Positions 5,804 through 5,860 of a stretch of DNA of 5,860 nucleotides are shown piece after piece. Under the pieces are notes generated by a model. The model saw nothing but the letters and a program-made list of their open reading frames with translations, was not told the origin of the DNA and did not search any database. This stretch comes from an uncultured Dialister sp. Lineage in GTDB: Bacteria; Bacillota; Negativicutes; Veillonellales; Dialisteraceae. The stretch spans positions 1-5,860 of the forward strand of contig NZ_UQKJ01000114.1 of the NCBI RefSeq assembly GCF_900541605.1, given 5' to 3'. How positions within the stretch are numbered: position 1 is the first letter of the stretch; every line of letters begins with the position of its first letter. The translations under genes were made by a program, and so were the position numbers.

Positions 5804-5860
5804 TGTAAAATGGACCCCGAGTAGTGGACACATCCGAAAGTGAGGCCCCCGGATTTTGGA
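5804..5860. mobile_element. Possible terminus of an IS3-like insertion sequence, continuing beyond the window
   Basis: From TGTAAAATGGACCCC (5804-5818), followed by AGTGGACACATCC, the sequence has the look of an IS3-family end: a TG start, C-rich GGACCCC and a repeated TGGAC. The change from the heptamer array to this sequence is abrupt. No transposase codons are visible because the window ends 57 bp in. The call is by resemblance only. Confidence 0.35.

Noticed and set aside
5609..5833. 74-codon minus-strand open frame
   Set aside because: Its N-terminal part is translated from the heptamer array and the IS-like end; no protein character.

Overview
The window is dominated by the 3' half of one contact-dependent inhibition (CDI) / two-partner-secretion locus, read on the minus strand (right to left). 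The large protein has filamentous-haemagglutinin repeats, a pretoxin segment with a VENN-like motif, and an AT-rich C-terminal module followed by a small membrane protein, as in CdiA effectors with their immunity genes. Backbone composition and the style of the repeats suggest a diderm Firmicute of the Negativicutes (Dialister/Megasphaera/Selenomonas type). This placement is inference from protein style only; there is no rRNA or other marker here.

Layout from right to left. 5804-5860 looks like one end of an insertion sequence that continues outside the window, preceded by five 7-bp tandem repeats (5762-5796). 5237-5803 is intergenic DNA with several palindromes and no gene I can support. 5078-5236 is a 159-bp inverted-repeat element without a transposase, resembling a MITE. 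4635-4928 encodes the first ~97 residues of a TpsB/CdiB-type outer-membrane transporter (signal peptide, charged helix, Pro-rich linker) and stops where the first POTRA strand should begin. 14 bp beyond that stop codon, in another frame, begins a 1357-codon open frame (547-4620) equivalent to the middle and C-terminus of a TpsA/CdiA protein. It lacks the signal peptide, TPS domain and first haemagglutinin region. The simplest reading is one large deletion joining the start of cdiB to the middle of cdiA, in a cdiB-cdiA-cdiI gene order.

The left end (1-~1500) is strikingly AT-rich (hand counts: 15% GC over 241-300 against 55% over 2401-2460). It holds the exchangeable module: a C-terminal toxin region of ~279 residues that I do not recognise, with a glycine-rich hydrophobic stretch, and 23 bp later a multi-membrane-span candidate immunity gene. 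That gene appears frameshifted at a GGG run (303-305): its first half (194-523) has a strong ribosome binding site, and its second half (61-312) continues in another frame with none.

Taken together, this looks like a decapitated CDI locus that can no longer export its toxin and whose immunity gene is decaying, yet whose 4-kb effector frame is still fully open. It may act as a silent reservoir of toxin/immunity sequence for recombination into an intact cdiA, or be a recent or artefactual deletion.
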